Position numbers and translations under genes: made by a program
Assembly (NCBI RefSeq): GCF_954871325.1
Contig: NC_088777.1
Coordinates: forward strand, 25,521,366 to 25,585,365
Reading direction: 5' to 3'
From: Gordionus sp. m RMFG-2023
Taxonomy: Eukaryota > Nematomorpha > Gordioida > Chordodea > Parachordodidae
DNA: 64,000 bases
Notes under the pieces: model-generated
What the model was told of the DNA's origin: nothing
Seen by the model: the letters and a program-made list of their open reading frames with translations, nothing else
Databases searched by the model: none
Shown: positions 32,746-45,003 of the stretch, in pieces
How the letters are laid out: each line of letters opens with the position of its first letter
Position numbering within the stretch: the first letter of the stretch is position 1

Positions 32746-33819
32746 TAAGTTAAGGATTGATAAGACGGTATTATCACGTTTTAATCGTGATAAAGAGGAA
32801 TCTTATTTTAAAAGGCGGAGGTTTTGGCGGGGTACGTATTAGCCTTTTTAATCCAACTAAATTTATAAGAACTAGAAGTCACTAGTTTGTCTAGGACCAC
32901 TAATAACAATATGAAGATGATTGACTTAATTTTTGTAATTATATGACAGATTTAAGTGACAAGTACTTCCAGTTCCAGGTGATATAGATGAACCCTAATA
33001 AATTTAACATATTTGACAATTTATATTTATTTATTTACTTAGAATCAACACTTTTATATAAAAAAATTTTAAAAATCTAAAAATAAAAAAGCGCTATGAC
33101 ATAACGTAAAAGAATAATAGGTACCCCGGGTGTTTTTCATAAAACCTAATTTTTTTTTGATATGATTATTAGGATAAGAGTTTTGAACATTATAATTGAA
33201 AACAAATGTGTTTTTAAATTTTTTTTGAATAGCTTCCTTTTCTTCCTAAATCTAAAAAAAAGAGAAAATTAATTTTCATCAAATTTATATTTATAACTCT
33301 TTCCAACGAGAATGTTGACGGAATTTTTTTTAAATATATCTAAATTTATCAATTTTATGTTGAATTTTTTATGTAAAATAAAAATATTTGATTATATTTA
33401 TAGAAACTAGAGAAGTAATGGCACGTGATAATATCACATCTATATTTTAGATTTTAAAATCATGTACAAATATATAATTTTATTTTTTTTTATCACATAA
33501 GAAAATAGGGGATTTTATAAAAAAGATTAGCTACAGATATTTAATTTTATTGTTAAAAAACCGAAAATAAAGTATGAAATATTCGTCCTCTAGTTGATGA
33601 AATTAAACAAATCATACCAGAAAGTTCGTATCTAATTCTGAACTAGGATCAGGATGGTATAGCTGGAAATAATCTCAGCCAACCTACATAATAATTCATT
33701 TTAATCCTATTTGGTATTTCTAAGCCCTAAGTAGTCCTGATTAAAAAATTTTAACCATAAGTTGAGCTGCTTGCAGGATTTTACTATTTAAGTTCCATAT
33801 TATTGATAAATATTTTTTA

Positions 33820-34545
33820 TGGTCTGAACTCTGGGTCTGGATCCCGCGTCTGTGCTTGGGGTTCGTGTTAACGCTGGCTTATTAATTATATAAATATTGC
33901 TAATGTAGATCGGAGTAATTTTATTAGACCCCCACCCCCCAGGGTCTGAGTTTTAGACAACCAACCAATTAATAACACTACCCATATCGATATTTTGTGT
34001 TGATAAAAAAATTCCTGATCCCCCAAGACCTAGACCCGCCCTCTATAAGTGATTATTATTATTACAATAAAAAAATATTTTACTTACCTTTTATTTGATA
34101 CCCAAATCAAAAATATATTTTTAACACCCCTCCCCCCTTCCATCCACTCATTCCAGACCAAGTCATACCCATCAAGACAAAAACTTTCAATCTAAAGATA
34201 TTTAAATTAGATTTTATTTGATACCCATATCGATATTTTGTGTTTATAAAAATATTCCTGACCCCCCAAGACCTAGACGCGCCCTCTATGAGTGATTATT
34301 ATTATTACAATAAAAAAATATTTTAATTACCTTTTATTTGATACCCATATAAATCCCCCCCCCCCCCCAGACCAAGTCATACCCATCAAGACAAAAAATG
34401 AATACTTTCAATCTAAAGATATTTAAATTAGATTTTATTTGATACCTATATCGAAATTTTGTGTTGATAAAAATATTCCTGACCCCCAAGACCTAGACCC
34501 GCCCCGCCCTCTATCACTGATTATTAATATTACAATAAAATATTT
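33820..34545 (-). repeat. C-tract tandem repeats, about three 240-bp units
   Basis: Units share CCCCAAGACCTAGAC, AGTGATTATTATTATTACAA, TTTTATTTGATACCCATATC and a C-run of 5-14 bases (33940, 34130, 34348). Orientation is opposite to the related G-tract repeats at 24.0-24.5 kb. Confidence 0.75.
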
Positions 34546-34692
34546 TAATTATCAACATGTTTATTAAATCGTCACAACACAACAACACGACCCGGGTCTG
34601 TGCTCTGGGTTCGTACTCAGAGCTGGTTTGGTCAATTTTTTAGACCCAAACCCCGGGTCGTTTTACACAACCAACCAATTAACAACACTAAT
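34546..34692. repeat. Copy of a CCCGGGTCTG element
   Basis: CGACCCGGGTCTGTGCTCTG opens it and CCCCGGGTCG closes it as an inverse. It is followed by CAACCAACCAATTAACAACACTA. A diverged copy lies at 33835-33980. It overlaps the 5' part of an ORF whose start is therefore not meaningful. Confidence 0.6.
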
Positions 34693-34833
34693 TTCAACCA
34701 ACTGAGCGATGCGCATTTACATGCTAAGGAAATACCCAAAACAATGACTGAGGATTTGAACAATGCAGAACATAATGGAAATATAACTTTTAAAAAAAGA
34801 GTTTCGGAACCCACAATACGTTATCATGAATAA
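34693..34833 (+). other. Possible C-terminal coding exon, unrecognised
   Basis: Open frame reading NQLSDAHLHAKEIPKTMTED, then LNNAEHNGNITFKKRVSEPT and a stop at 34833. Composition is more protein-like than its neighbours, and an AG precedes the segment. No family recognised. It may equally be a transposon remnant, because repeats adjoin it on both sides. Confidence 0.3.
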
Positions 34834-35170
34834 TTCAAATTGTAGTGGATAGAACTGTAATGTATTAACTTTTATTATAAATTGTATTTTGTTATTTTGC
34901 TTTAATTACAATTTGTAATAGATTATATATAAACGATTTTGTAAAAGTATATGGATATATATTTTCTCATTTGATACATATAATATAAATAAATGCTATT
35001 TTATAAACACCACAATAATTAAAATAAATTTTATTAAAATATCCAAATAATTATATATATTATCAATATACCAATGATTTTTAATTAATTTAATAATCTT
35101 TTTCAGATTGATATCATTGCTCGTTTCACTTACGACTTTACTCCGTAAATTGATTTTTACCTCTCTAATT

Positions 35171-35489
35171 TCATTTTCGTTTTTTTTTAACTTCATTAAT
35201 TTTTCCTATCTCTACCTTCAAACGGGACAGAGCGTCGGCGCATCTGCTTTGATTACCCAGCTTATGAATTATCTCATAGTCGTAATTTAAAAGCTTCGTC
35301 GCCCACCATATTAAACGGTTATTTATTATTTTATTTAGGTCTCTTTTATCACCTAAGATACATTTTAAAGGTCTATGATCTTTAAACAAAATAAAATGTC
35401 TTCCATAAATATATTGATTAAACTTCTCGATAGCGAACATGATCGCCGAAGCCTCCCGATCAATGGTGTCGTAATTCTTTTTAGCTGTT
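35171..35489 (-). mobile_element. Ty3/gypsy LTR-retrotransposon fossil (RNase H part)
   Basis: A short broken remnant of a gypsy-type pol gene. It covers the RNase H region that follows the reverse transcriptase, with recognisable IDREASAIMFAIEKF, FKDHRPLKCILGDK and CADALSRL. No gag, integrase or LTRs are visible next to it. A related 80-base stretch (TGTAATAGATTA ... GGATATATATTTTCT) lies on either side, at 34912-34995 and 35492-35580; its relation to the element is unknown. Probably old. Confidence 0.85.
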
Positions 35490-35852
35490 TATTGTAATAG
35501 ATTAAATAGATAAAACAATTTTGTAAAAATATGGATATATATTTTCTTATTCAAAACATAATATATTTTATATACATGAATAAATTTTATTATCTAATAT
35601 TATCTGTTAATAATTCATTTTAGATTGTTGTATTTCATAGGCTTATTAAAATATTATGAAATTGTAATAGATACGATACATAAAGTAAAAATCTTTAATA
35701 TTATATACATTGATATAAAATTCTTAATATCTTTTAGAAATTATTTATTTTAGTGTGATTATTTGTCGTTTATTTTTAGGTTTTATATTTAATAATTCAC
35801 AATTCAAAGTATTATAAATTTATATTTTATAAATAGTTAAATTAATATGCAG

Positions 35853-36182
35853 AGGTGTTAAAGGATCGAATAAAAAAATCGCCGATCCTGGATTTGATCC
35901 TAAATTTGTCAATTTTCCTGGATTTATGATCCTGACTTAAATTGAGGATCGTGATTGAGATCATTTTTTTAATATTCGATCCCAATCATTTTAAAAATTT
36001 TTTACTTAAAAAGCAATAAATAAAATAAAAATTTAGAAAATCAGTTAATTTTGCATCGATCAGAAATTTAAATAAGAAAAGATCGTGAACATGATCGCGA
36101 TCCTTTTTTTTAAATAGGTCGATCCTCTTTTATTGAAAAGATCGTGATTCAATCTTTTTAAAAAGATCGATTAACAAGCCTA
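35853..36182. mobile_element. hAT-like MITE with GATC-rich subterminal repeats
   Basis: The left tip CAGAGGTGTTAAAGGATCG and the right tip, reversed, AATAGGCTTGTTAATCGATC enclose many GATC motifs (AGGATCG, GATCGTGA, GATCGCGATCC). Target duplication not clear. Confidence 0.6.
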
Positions 36183-37577
36183 TTTATACGATAAATAAAA
36201 GTCTATATAAATATTAAAAATTAATAAGAAATATTTTTTTATTTACTTATAACTATAATTTTAAACATATTGTGTTAAAAAATATCTAATATTTATTTAT
36301 ATTAATGAAATTTTTATTCATTTGACTATTGAGCGAAAGTGAAGGCGTTCCTTTTTTTGAAGGTGGACGTTAAACAGGTTCAATTTTTTTAGAAATGTTT
36401 AAAGTACTAATTTTTTTATAATTATACTATTCTATTTACATAAAAAAACCGAAATATTTATAAACTAAATTATAGCCAATATTAGGAATGATATAATCTA
36501 ATTCTCAGGCGACGATTTCTAGAGGTGAAATTGATATCTCGGGCTGAAGAAAACAGAAGGCACGATGATATCATGGGAAATAAATTCATTTCTGCCTTGA
36601 GAGATAATATGCAAAATGAGTTAATGGTTGCTAATTCCAATAATTTTAGATATTAAAGATAAACATCTTATCTAATATTAAATATTTGGAAAAAGATAAC
36701 GGGCTAGCAGACACATTCGTTATGGGGAAGAAAATATTAAACGAATTTTTCCGACTGAAGTTCGATGAGGATCTCGCAATAAATGGGATGAGGGAATATA
36801 TTCTTATTTATAATATATACACTCTTGTAAAAATTTTAGAAAAATCTAACGAGGTCCTGTTGAAAATCGTGTTTTTTGTTATTGATTTGCCATGGAAAAT
36901 CATATATAAAAAAAACTATTTTAAGATAAAATTTTAAACCATGTATAAAAAAATAAAAATAATATAAAGGATCAAAAGGCGGTCATTTATTTAGAGGAAA
37001 CCTAGAGAGTTGCTTGAAACACAGCTATTAAGGCTTATTGTAATATTTTATAAAAGGATTCACGATTAACATTGATTTGAAAAATTTATTTACCTAACCT
37101 TAAAAAGATGAGAATAATGGAAAGAGCGATAAAGGATAAAAAATAATTTCTATTTATAAATAAAAATGTAGATCTCAATACATATTTCTCCAATCGTAAA
37201 ACTTAACAGCACACCAGTATTTAGGAAGAATTTGTTTTTAAAACTATAATTTTTTGGAATTTCATTCAAGTATATTATTTTTAAAAATTGTTATTCCTTC
37301 TAGCCCAAACTACGCTATTCTTTTATAAAGTGTCAATCTTAAAAAAATATTACTTAAACCATTCAAGGATATCCCCACCATATATCACCGTTCCCTTACC
37401 CGCTTTTGGAGAGAACTAAAAAGTAAATCAGAGATTAGGACAATATATTTAAATTATAATAACTCGATCTATATTCTAATTCTATGTATTCTTCAATAAA
37501 TTATAATATAGATATATATTATGAATTAAAATATATTGAGAAATAACATAAAAATTTACAAATCAGTTATATAATAT
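36183..37577. other. Mostly A+T-rich DNA with two unrecognised open stretches
   Basis: A frame near 36500-36640 (+) reads FLEVKLISRAEENRRHDDIM, then NKFISALRDNMQNELMVAN. The 83-codon ORF 36686-36937 (+) reads DNGLADTFVMGKKILNEFFR and continues. Both look more protein-like than random A+T sequence, but I do not recognise them. They may be remnants of one decayed gene or element. Confidence 0.35.
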
Positions 37578-37846
37578 TTATTTCCAAAATAATTTTTTGA
37601 CCATGCCGCCAATCAAAGAAGAACCGGAAGTGGAAGAATTGTCTGTTTTCTCAAGGTTACTAACATATTTGTTCATAAAAACGTGTATTTGATCGCGTGC
37701 TACATCGAAAAACGCAGGTTTACATGGGAGCACAGGTTTCATAGGTGGAGGTATACGGATGCAACAACTACTGACCATCTGATTTGTATTGGCATCATTC
37801 AACTTCGAGATTAATAGGTATTCGACTAAGGTTAGTATCGGTTCAT
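37578..37846 (-). CDS. SRP68: Signal recognition particle subunit SRP68, C-terminal exon
   Basis: On the minus strand the frame reads NEPILTLVEYLLISKLND, then PPPMKP, VLPCKPAFFDVARDQI, a Ser-rich linker, and IGGMVKKLFWK before TAA at 37578. The PCKPxFFDxA signature and the short GG..VKxxF end match the C-terminus of SRP68, the SRP core protein that binds 7SL RNA with SRP72. The linker between the signature and the end is about ten residues longer and more Ser/Thr-rich than in vertebrates. The exon start is either 37846 (after AAATAAG) or 37825 (after CCTTAG, with TACTAAC just upstream); the longer form keeps the NEPIL...VE stretch that resembles the human NKPLVERFE. Earlier exons should lie at higher coordinates but were not recognised. 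Confidence 0.8.
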
Positions 37847-38535
37847 TCTTATTTTATTTTTTAAATTATATCAAACTATTTTAGGGAAAATATTTAGTAG
37901 GCAGTGTTTACTTCTAAATTTATAAATAATTCGCAAACTTTAATGCTTGTTTATAAATTTTTATAATACTTTTTTTCAATTAAAAGCATTTGTATAATAA
38001 ATTTTATCCGTTGTTTTATGAAATTTACATTTGGCCATTTCCAAACAGAACATTTTTTGAAGCATGTTTTTTGCCATTTTTTATTTATTTCCAAACAAAG
38101 GATAATAATTTGTGGAATTAATTTTTTTTATATTATGTAATATTTTTTAAAAAATGTAAATTCCGGATTTCAAAATCAAACTTATTTGTTTTTTTTATTA
38201 ACGATTAAATGGTGTCTAAAAACAGAAGGGGAGGTTACGTTTTAAAGAAAATATTATATACTTGAACAAAAAAAAGTTTCAACAACTATAAAATTAAATT
38301 TTAAAGCTATGGAGGGTCTAGATTTTCTTTTCAGAGGTTCACATACCATCTTTTTGAGCGCCATTTTAAAAATTTGCTTTTGCTTATTGAAATTTGAATA
38401 TCGTAAGAAATTATTTTAGGGAAAAATAAACAGCTAACAAATGAAGAATGGATATATTTTATGAAAATCGGTCCTTGCTAGCTTTTATCGAGAAAACAAA
38501 CTTAGGTTATGCAAAAGTAAAAAGATATATAGGAT
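37847..38535. other. Probable SRP68 intron DNA, no exon recognised
   Basis: A+T-rich, with a repeated theme CATTTTTTGAAG / CCAAACA near 38.03-38.10 kb. Nothing coding. Confidence 0.4.
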
Positions 38536-38730
38536 TTCACATCCTAAAAAGGAAGTCCCAATCAAAAAGATAGGTGTCAATTATAAAAGGAAAAGGTCCT
38601 ATCAAAAAAGGAGAATGTTCAGTCAAAAAAGGAAAAGTCCCAAAGGCCTAGGAAAAAGTCCGACAATCAAATCAGGAAAAGTTCCGAAGGCTTAGGAAAA
38701 GTGTCAATCAAAAAAGGAAGGTAGTTACTT
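38536..38730. repeat. Degenerate AAAAAAGGAAAAGTCC minisatellite
   Basis: About eight imperfect repeats of 20-35 bp built from TCAATCAAAAAAGGAAAAGT, two with CCGAAGGCTTAGG inserts. Confidence 0.75.
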
Positions 38731-38892
38731 TAAAAAAAAATTTCTTTTCAATATTTTATTTCATTTCTAATTTTTTGAGATCTCTTTAAGTTATTTATCT
38801 TAATCTTTTCCTCTTCTCATTTTTGATCATTCTTTTTTTGTCTTTTTAAAAATAATTTCTTTATTTTCAATGTCATTTTTTTTCGTATCAGG

Positions 38893-39150
38893 TCATTTCA
38901 GCGAAACTTTTATCGCGAAGGTAATATCGCGAAACCAATTCTGCGAATTTATCTCCGCGAAATATTTATAGCGAAGACAATTTCGCAAAGCCATTGTCGA
39001 ATTTATTTCCGAGAAACCTTAACCGCGAATTTATTAGAGGGAATACATTTTAGCGAAATATTTTACAGCGAATTTTTTATCGCGAATATGTTTGCGCGAA
39101 GTCATTAACGCGAGGGCATTACCGCGAAACAATAAATATATTGCGAATGC
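38893..39150. repeat. Short-period CGCGAA array
   Basis: About 17 copies of (C)GCGAA spaced 14-17 bases, separated by variable A/T spacers such as TTTATC, GGTAATAT and ATTTATT. It is CpG-rich in an otherwise CpG-poor region. A reverse-oriented relative lies at 46.19-46.46 kb. Confidence 0.8.
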
Positions 39151-39554
39151 ATTTATTTAAAAGAAAACAACATATTATTTACTATTTGATGTTTTTTAAT
39201 AAAAAATGATATGCTAATATTGTAACATATTTTTGTTACAATTTATTAGTGATTTTCACGCCGAAGATTTTAAGTAAAAAATATTTCTTGAAGTTCAAAA
39301 AGATTTTGAACATATTATGATAAAAATTTTAAATCTTCTTTGTAAATATATCTTTTTTGAGGAATTCTGTTGTGAAATTTATTATAAATAAATATACAAT
39401 TTTTAGGTAAAATCTTTTATAGTTTTTTTTATCATTTTTGTAAAATTATCTATTTCTTAAGTATATTAAAAGAGGTGGGTTTTCTAAATAATTCTTTTTT
39501 AAATATTTATATTTAACTTATTTATGTTATTTTATGATCTTTTTAAGGATAATA

Positions 39555-39840
39555 AATAAAAATTCAGTGAAGATGTACCCTAGATAAGTGACAATTATCA
39601 TAATCATTATTTTTAAACTTTTTTTTAACGTAAATGGGTAAAAATATAGATAAACTTGTTAAATTAAAATTTCATGAAGATGTACCATAGAAAAGTGACG
39701 ATTGTCATAATCGTTATTTTATAACTTTTTTGATTTTTTTTTGACGTAAATGGGCTAAAATAAGTATTGCTAACATGTTTAAATAAAATTTCAGTGAAGA
39801 TGTACCATAGATAGTTACAATTGTCATAATCGTTGTTTAT
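39555..39840. repeat. 120-bp satellite, three units, inverted relative to 21-22.4 kb
   Basis: Three units of TTTCAGTGAAGATGTACC, then ATAG..AAGTGACRATTGTCAT, AATCGTTATTTT and GACGTAAATGGG. They are the reverse complement of the large array 17 kb to the left. Period about 115-120 bp. Confidence 0.9.
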
Positions 39841-42800
39841 TAAGATTATCCAATATCTAATAACGTTGAATTTAAGGATTCGAAGAAAGATATAGGGAGT
39901 TGTGCGTTATCGTTTTTAATTGGAGTATCATTTTCTACTTCTATGGTGGATTTTAAGAATTCTTTGAAGTTGTAGGGGTATTGTTTTCCTGGTAAATTGG
40001 AATACCACCCTTATTTATATAAAGTTAAGCGGCATGCAACACAGATATAATCTCCAATATTGATTTTGGCAAATTCTGTCAAACAGCGACTTACTGTAAT
40101 CTCTTCTTTGCAAGGATTTTTACATATCATGATATTCAAAATAGTATTAAATTAATTTAAATCACAATTAGCCATTTTTTTTAAATTATTTGCGCTATCT
40201 AGCGGAAATTTTATTTGTGCCAAAATGCGATTTTATTCAACAAATATTATATAATGGTATATAAATAAAAGGTATATTGACTTTTATTTTCAAAAATTAA
40301 GTTTTAAGCTATTTAAAATTATTAACGCCATTTAGCGGAATTTTTATTTTATGCATTTTTCCTACTTAACTTTTTTTACCACTCTGAAAATTTTATATGA
40401 ACAGTTCATGGTACTCTTTATAAAATATTGAAATTTAGAAAAAAAAAATTATATTAACATTTAAAAAAATTAATTACAAATTTTTGACCGCAATTTATAA
40501 ATTAAAAATTAATTTTGTTTAAAATATGTGAAAGAGTTTACTTAGGGCTATATGAGCCATGATAGATATATATATAGTGCATCTAATATTAAAGTTATCC
40601 CTATTTTAAAAAATCATTTTTTTCGAAAAAAGACCAAGCAAGGCCACTTTGAGACCCTATATCTCCGTAGAATTATGGGGCTAATATTTTAAATTCGTCA
40701 ACTATAACACTTCATTAACTTAGATACCAAATTTTGGTAAAATTTGACATGGTTGTGTTGTAAAGTGATTGATTTGATGTGGAATGACCCACGAATTGTT
40801 TTGCAAGATTTACTGAAAATACTGATGAAATAATTTGTGATAGTGAGGAGACTAATAAACGAAATTGAAATAACACAAGATAATAATAACTCCAACCAAT
40901 TGCAATAACAAGTGTTTATTCAACCCGTTATCTCAAAATAATGGTTATATTACCTTTATTTAGAACATGTAATGATTACAACAAGCTTTTTATAAGAATA
41001 AATGAATAGGAAAATGCGTTAAAGAATTAATATTAATTAATTTCTCTATAAAGTCCAAAAGCAATATAATAAAGTATAAACGGAAACTAGTTTCTAAAAA
41101 TTTTATTATAAATTTAAGTATTTGATAAAGATCTAATTTTTTAAATAAAACATCATTTCCGTCTCCTGTTATTGAATTTGTAAATAAGCTCTAAAAGAGC
41201 GGAGGAAGGTAAATATGTATTGCAACGAATAAATATTTATCCAATTATTAGATATTTATTATGTATATTGATTTCGAATTGATGGATCGTGAAAATTTGT
41301 TATTATTACAATTTCTTTTTGTAGACTCCTAGATATAAAAAAATCATTTTTTTTTCTATCATCTAAACTTAGTGTGTAATAAAGTTATGTTTTTAAATAA
41401 TCTGTTTTTTACAATCTATATTTTATTAGATTCATATTCACCTCTGCTAAAATAACATTATATTTGTTTGTGTAACTGTATATTATAATTTAACTTTTTT
41501 TTGTTATTTTTATTTTTAAACAATTTTCTTTGAATAAAAATATTAATGTTTAAAATGAAATGCCTGATTGTATTGGTCCCGTTAAAGGTCAAGATTTTTT
41601 GGGGGTAAAAATGCTCAATTTTTTCAAATTATATTTTTTAATGCCCAAATATAATATTCTAAAAAAATCAGCCAAAAAAATAATCCTAAATAAAAAAATC
41701 CAGCCTAGTGCAAATCTGCACCGTTAACCATTGAAAAGTTAAAAAATGAGAAAAATTATGTATAATGCCATAATATTAAAAAACAAGAAAAATCTTTACT
41801 TGTAATTCATAATAAAAACGAGAAAATGTTCATATATTATGAAAACCAAACCATTTAATATGAAGTGCGATTTAACATGTTTGGAACATACATATTGAGT
41901 GCATATAGCAATATGCATCTACGTCTTTTTCCAAATATAATTTTGGATAAATAATGTCCAGATGAATCAGTAGGGTTTTTAATCTGTAATGTAAACTGGC
42001 TTTAGTGCCCTGTACTTAAATTTTTTTCAATTTTTACTGGTGTTCGAAGGAGAAATTTATTTCTCGCCTAAATGACTCTTCTTCTCCGATTCATGAATTA
42101 ATAGTACATTTATCATTGATAAAATAGGTAAATATTGACGACCACCATTTTTTCATTCACATTTTTATTCTAAAAGTACATGAATTTATCACACAGATCG
42201 ACTCCACCCATGTGTTTGTTATAAGCAGTGATCATATTTGGCTGAGGAATTTTTATTTTAAAAGATATTTTCTTGGAATACCTTGAAATATTAGAAAGCG
42301 AGAAGATGGTGCGGCATGTCGATGCAACGGTCAACGCCGAATTATCATTCCACCGACCTAATATTCGTTTGATTTTTTGAATCTATGATCATAATATCCT
42401 ATTTATTTTTTTTGTTATAGCCTTTATGGATTCAACTGGGTAATGATTTATTCTATTATCCTTCACGGTTCCAGTTGTAAAATATTCCATTTGTTTTAAG
42501 TGTGACAAAAATTTAAATTAGGTTAAAAAAATTTAGTTTATTTTATGATAATTTGGTTTTTGTAAAGCCATAAATAAATTTATGATTACATATTCATCTA
42601 ATCCATATTCATATTTATTAAGGGTATGACTAAATACTGCAATAATTAAAAAGCAATTAATGATAATTAATCAAAATTTTATTATATAATCATTTTTTCA
42701 AATTAATTTTCAGAATTATTTTAAAATATATTTATTAGCTTATTAAAAATCAAATTTTATTTTTTAATTCAATAAATATATTCCAAAAAAGGGCGTTAAA

Positions 42801-43590
42801 TGCATAAATATGAAATATCATATTAAGAAGCCCGAATAACTATTGATTAAAGTTTTTTTATATTTGAGTGTAGATATATGTGGAAAAACAAAAAATTTAA
42901 AAAAAAATGATGTTTCTTTGACATTTAATTAATGAATAAGTTTAGAATCGAAAATTGGCAACTTTGATAAAATAATATCTAATTACCCAATCAAATGTCG
43001 GCAGCAATAACATGGTTGGACTACAGAAAAGACAGAGACCGGATATTTTAGTAAAAATATAAAGGATTATTACTAGTTAGTTACATCAAATAGAATCATA
43101 ATTAAATTCTTGATAGTGTTGGGTAAGTGTATCTGGCTCAGAAAAGAGAGTAAACTTAAAAGATGAGCTGTGGTTGTGATAAAATATTATATTTACCCAT
43201 AATAAAACAAAAAGACCTTTAAATACAAAAAAGTCAATTGAAACAAGCCTACCTTTTTAGACATAAAAATTATTTTTCATGAATAATTAATAATCGAAAT
43301 TATTTTATAATTTCCATAATTAAAATTTTTAAATATAATGAGTCATTTTTTTCAGGTCCGAGGATTATATGGAAATAGAAATATTGGAATAAAATAAAAA
43401 AGCAAACATTTATAAAAACCTAATCTTACAAAACTGTAGGTTGTAAAAGTGAAAGTTGAAAAATGATCAATATTAAAAAAAAATACACCTATGTCTTATC
43501 CCATACTAAGCTTACATATAATATAATTAAGCAAAAGTAAATATTTCAACATTTAAATCACTATATAACAATGACCTTTTTTTTAAATCA
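39841..43590. other. A+T-rich DNA, no gene recognised
   Basis: This may be intron or intergenic sequence. The ORF at 40698-40895 (-) overlaps a stretch with the ATATCTCCGTAGAATTATGG theme common in repeats and is not convincing. Slightly richer G+C at 42.29-42.37 kb has no long frame. No other element ends were identified. Confidence 0.4.
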
Positions 43591-43594
43591 AATT

Positions 43595-44190
43595 ACCTTT
43601 TAATATATTAACGCTCCCATACCGCTCTAACATTTTAACCCGATTTCTTTTATTTAGCGTCCAGGAAGTTGACAAACCTATCTCTTTTCTTAGAATTCAA
43701 GAAATTGTTTCTGAAAAAATAGATCAGTTGGGTACCAACCCGTGTTGAACTTTAAAATTTCAGTATAAATAGTGCAGGCGACTGAGCATAATTATTAGCC
43801 GTGCAAATTAAACCTTAGTGGTCAAGAATCAAAATCTACTTATTATAGTGCGTATTTATTTTAATTTTATCTAATTAATTATACCGATGGGTAATCACTA
43901 GTGTTTGTACCTAAATTTCCCCAAAATTGAGTGATGATTTCAAATTTATTAAAATAAAACAGATACCTCCTAAATATATTATATAACGACTAAATTTTAT
44001 TAAATCAGTTAATATATCAACTCTAACTTTTTAACCCATTTTCCTTAGCGTCCTAGAGGTTGACAACCCTATCTAAAAGTTGGTTTGGAAAATTATATAC
44101 CTTACCCATTACCCTCAGTACTGCCAGTCTTTATCCCGTACCTAGCCTAGCTTTGATGAAATTAAGCAAAATTATTAATATTGTTTCAAC
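43595..44190. repeat. Degenerate direct repeats
   Basis: ACATTTTAACCCGATTT...TTTAGCGTCCAGGAAGTTGAC at 43631-43680 recurs as TTTTTAACCCATTTTCCTTAGCGTCC...GTTGAC at 44028-44062. A second motif (TCTTATCCCATACTAAGC / TCTTTATCCCGTACCTAGCC, then AATTAAGCAAAA) occurs at 43494 and 44133. Probably an eroded tandem duplication with a period near 400-640 bp. Confidence 0.55.
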
Positions 44191-44219
44191 TCCATCCCAA
44201 ATCTGATGGGCCGGTTCTT

Positions 44220-45003
44220 TCAATATTCTGAGAGGTTTTTTTCGGGAATTTGAATTTTTTCTTCTATTACTTGATAAATAAATCTTTGTCCGCTGATGAT
44301 GGAAATCTTGAGAGTAACGACACGAGTTTTATCAAGTGGAAAATTTATAGAGGTCACTTTTAGAGCTTTTTTGATCTTCAGATTCTCTATCTTGCGGTCG
44401 ATGTCACGACTTACGAAGTCTAAAATCTTCGGGATTATGTCGGCACAACTCTGAGATCACATATAATATTTTAGTAATAAATGATAAACCTTGACTGTAA
44501 AAAATATTTTTCAACTTTTAGTAGGGTAGTTTAAAAAAGTAATTTTTGCTAAGAAGAAAAGTAGACATTTACTTTTTATTGTGATTTAGAAAATTAAACA
44601 AAATCACAAAACTAATATAACTTTGTTTTTCTCTAAAAAATTTTTAAGTGTTTTATACGATGTGATTAGAAAATCCGGGCAGAAGCAAATCACCAGCCCC
44701 CACGTAAAGCTTGTTATAGTTGGTCAAAATTTCACTCATTCTTATATCCCAAAATCGCGTTTCATCTTTCCCGCATTTTATGGCAAAATTTTGGCAGAGC
44801 TTATAGAATTCATCGGCTTTATCAGTAGCCGCGATGATGAGGGTATTTGGTTTGGAGTTCCAGCCATATTTATTTCTTTTCCTTATAGATTTAAAGCAGT
44901 TTTGTGGTTGGAATTTCTTTTTGGCTGATTTGAGGCTAGAAGTCAATTTAGTGCTTGAAGTTGTTGAACACATATTCTTATAACTGTAATAGTCTCCTAA
45001 CAT
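44220..45003 (-). CDS. Unrecognised two-exon gene (about 191 residues)
   Basis: Exon 1, 45003-44659, starts at ATG (MLGDYYSYKN). It continues through a basic Ser/Lys-rich stretch (residues 15-45, KLTSSLKSAKKKFQ, then SIRKRNKYGWNSK) into NTLIIAATDKADEFYKLCQN, KDETRFWDIRMSEI and LLLPGFSNHI, followed by donor GTATAA. Exon 2, 44450-44220, follows the acceptor TCTCAG: SCADIIPKILDFVSRDIDRK, LKIKKALKVTSINFPLDKTR, SIISGQRFIYQVIEEK and a TGA. Both are phase 0, and the intron is 208 nt. Amino-acid composition is balanced, unlike the A+T-driven ORFs nearby. I do not recognise the family; the basic N-terminus could be a targeting or nucleic-acid-binding tail. The ATG is preceded by AAA. Confidence 0.55.

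Noticed and set aside
44623-44928. Plus-strand ORF of 101 codons
   Set aside because: Antisense to the better-supported minus-strand exon at 44659-45003, which has splice sites and a second exon.
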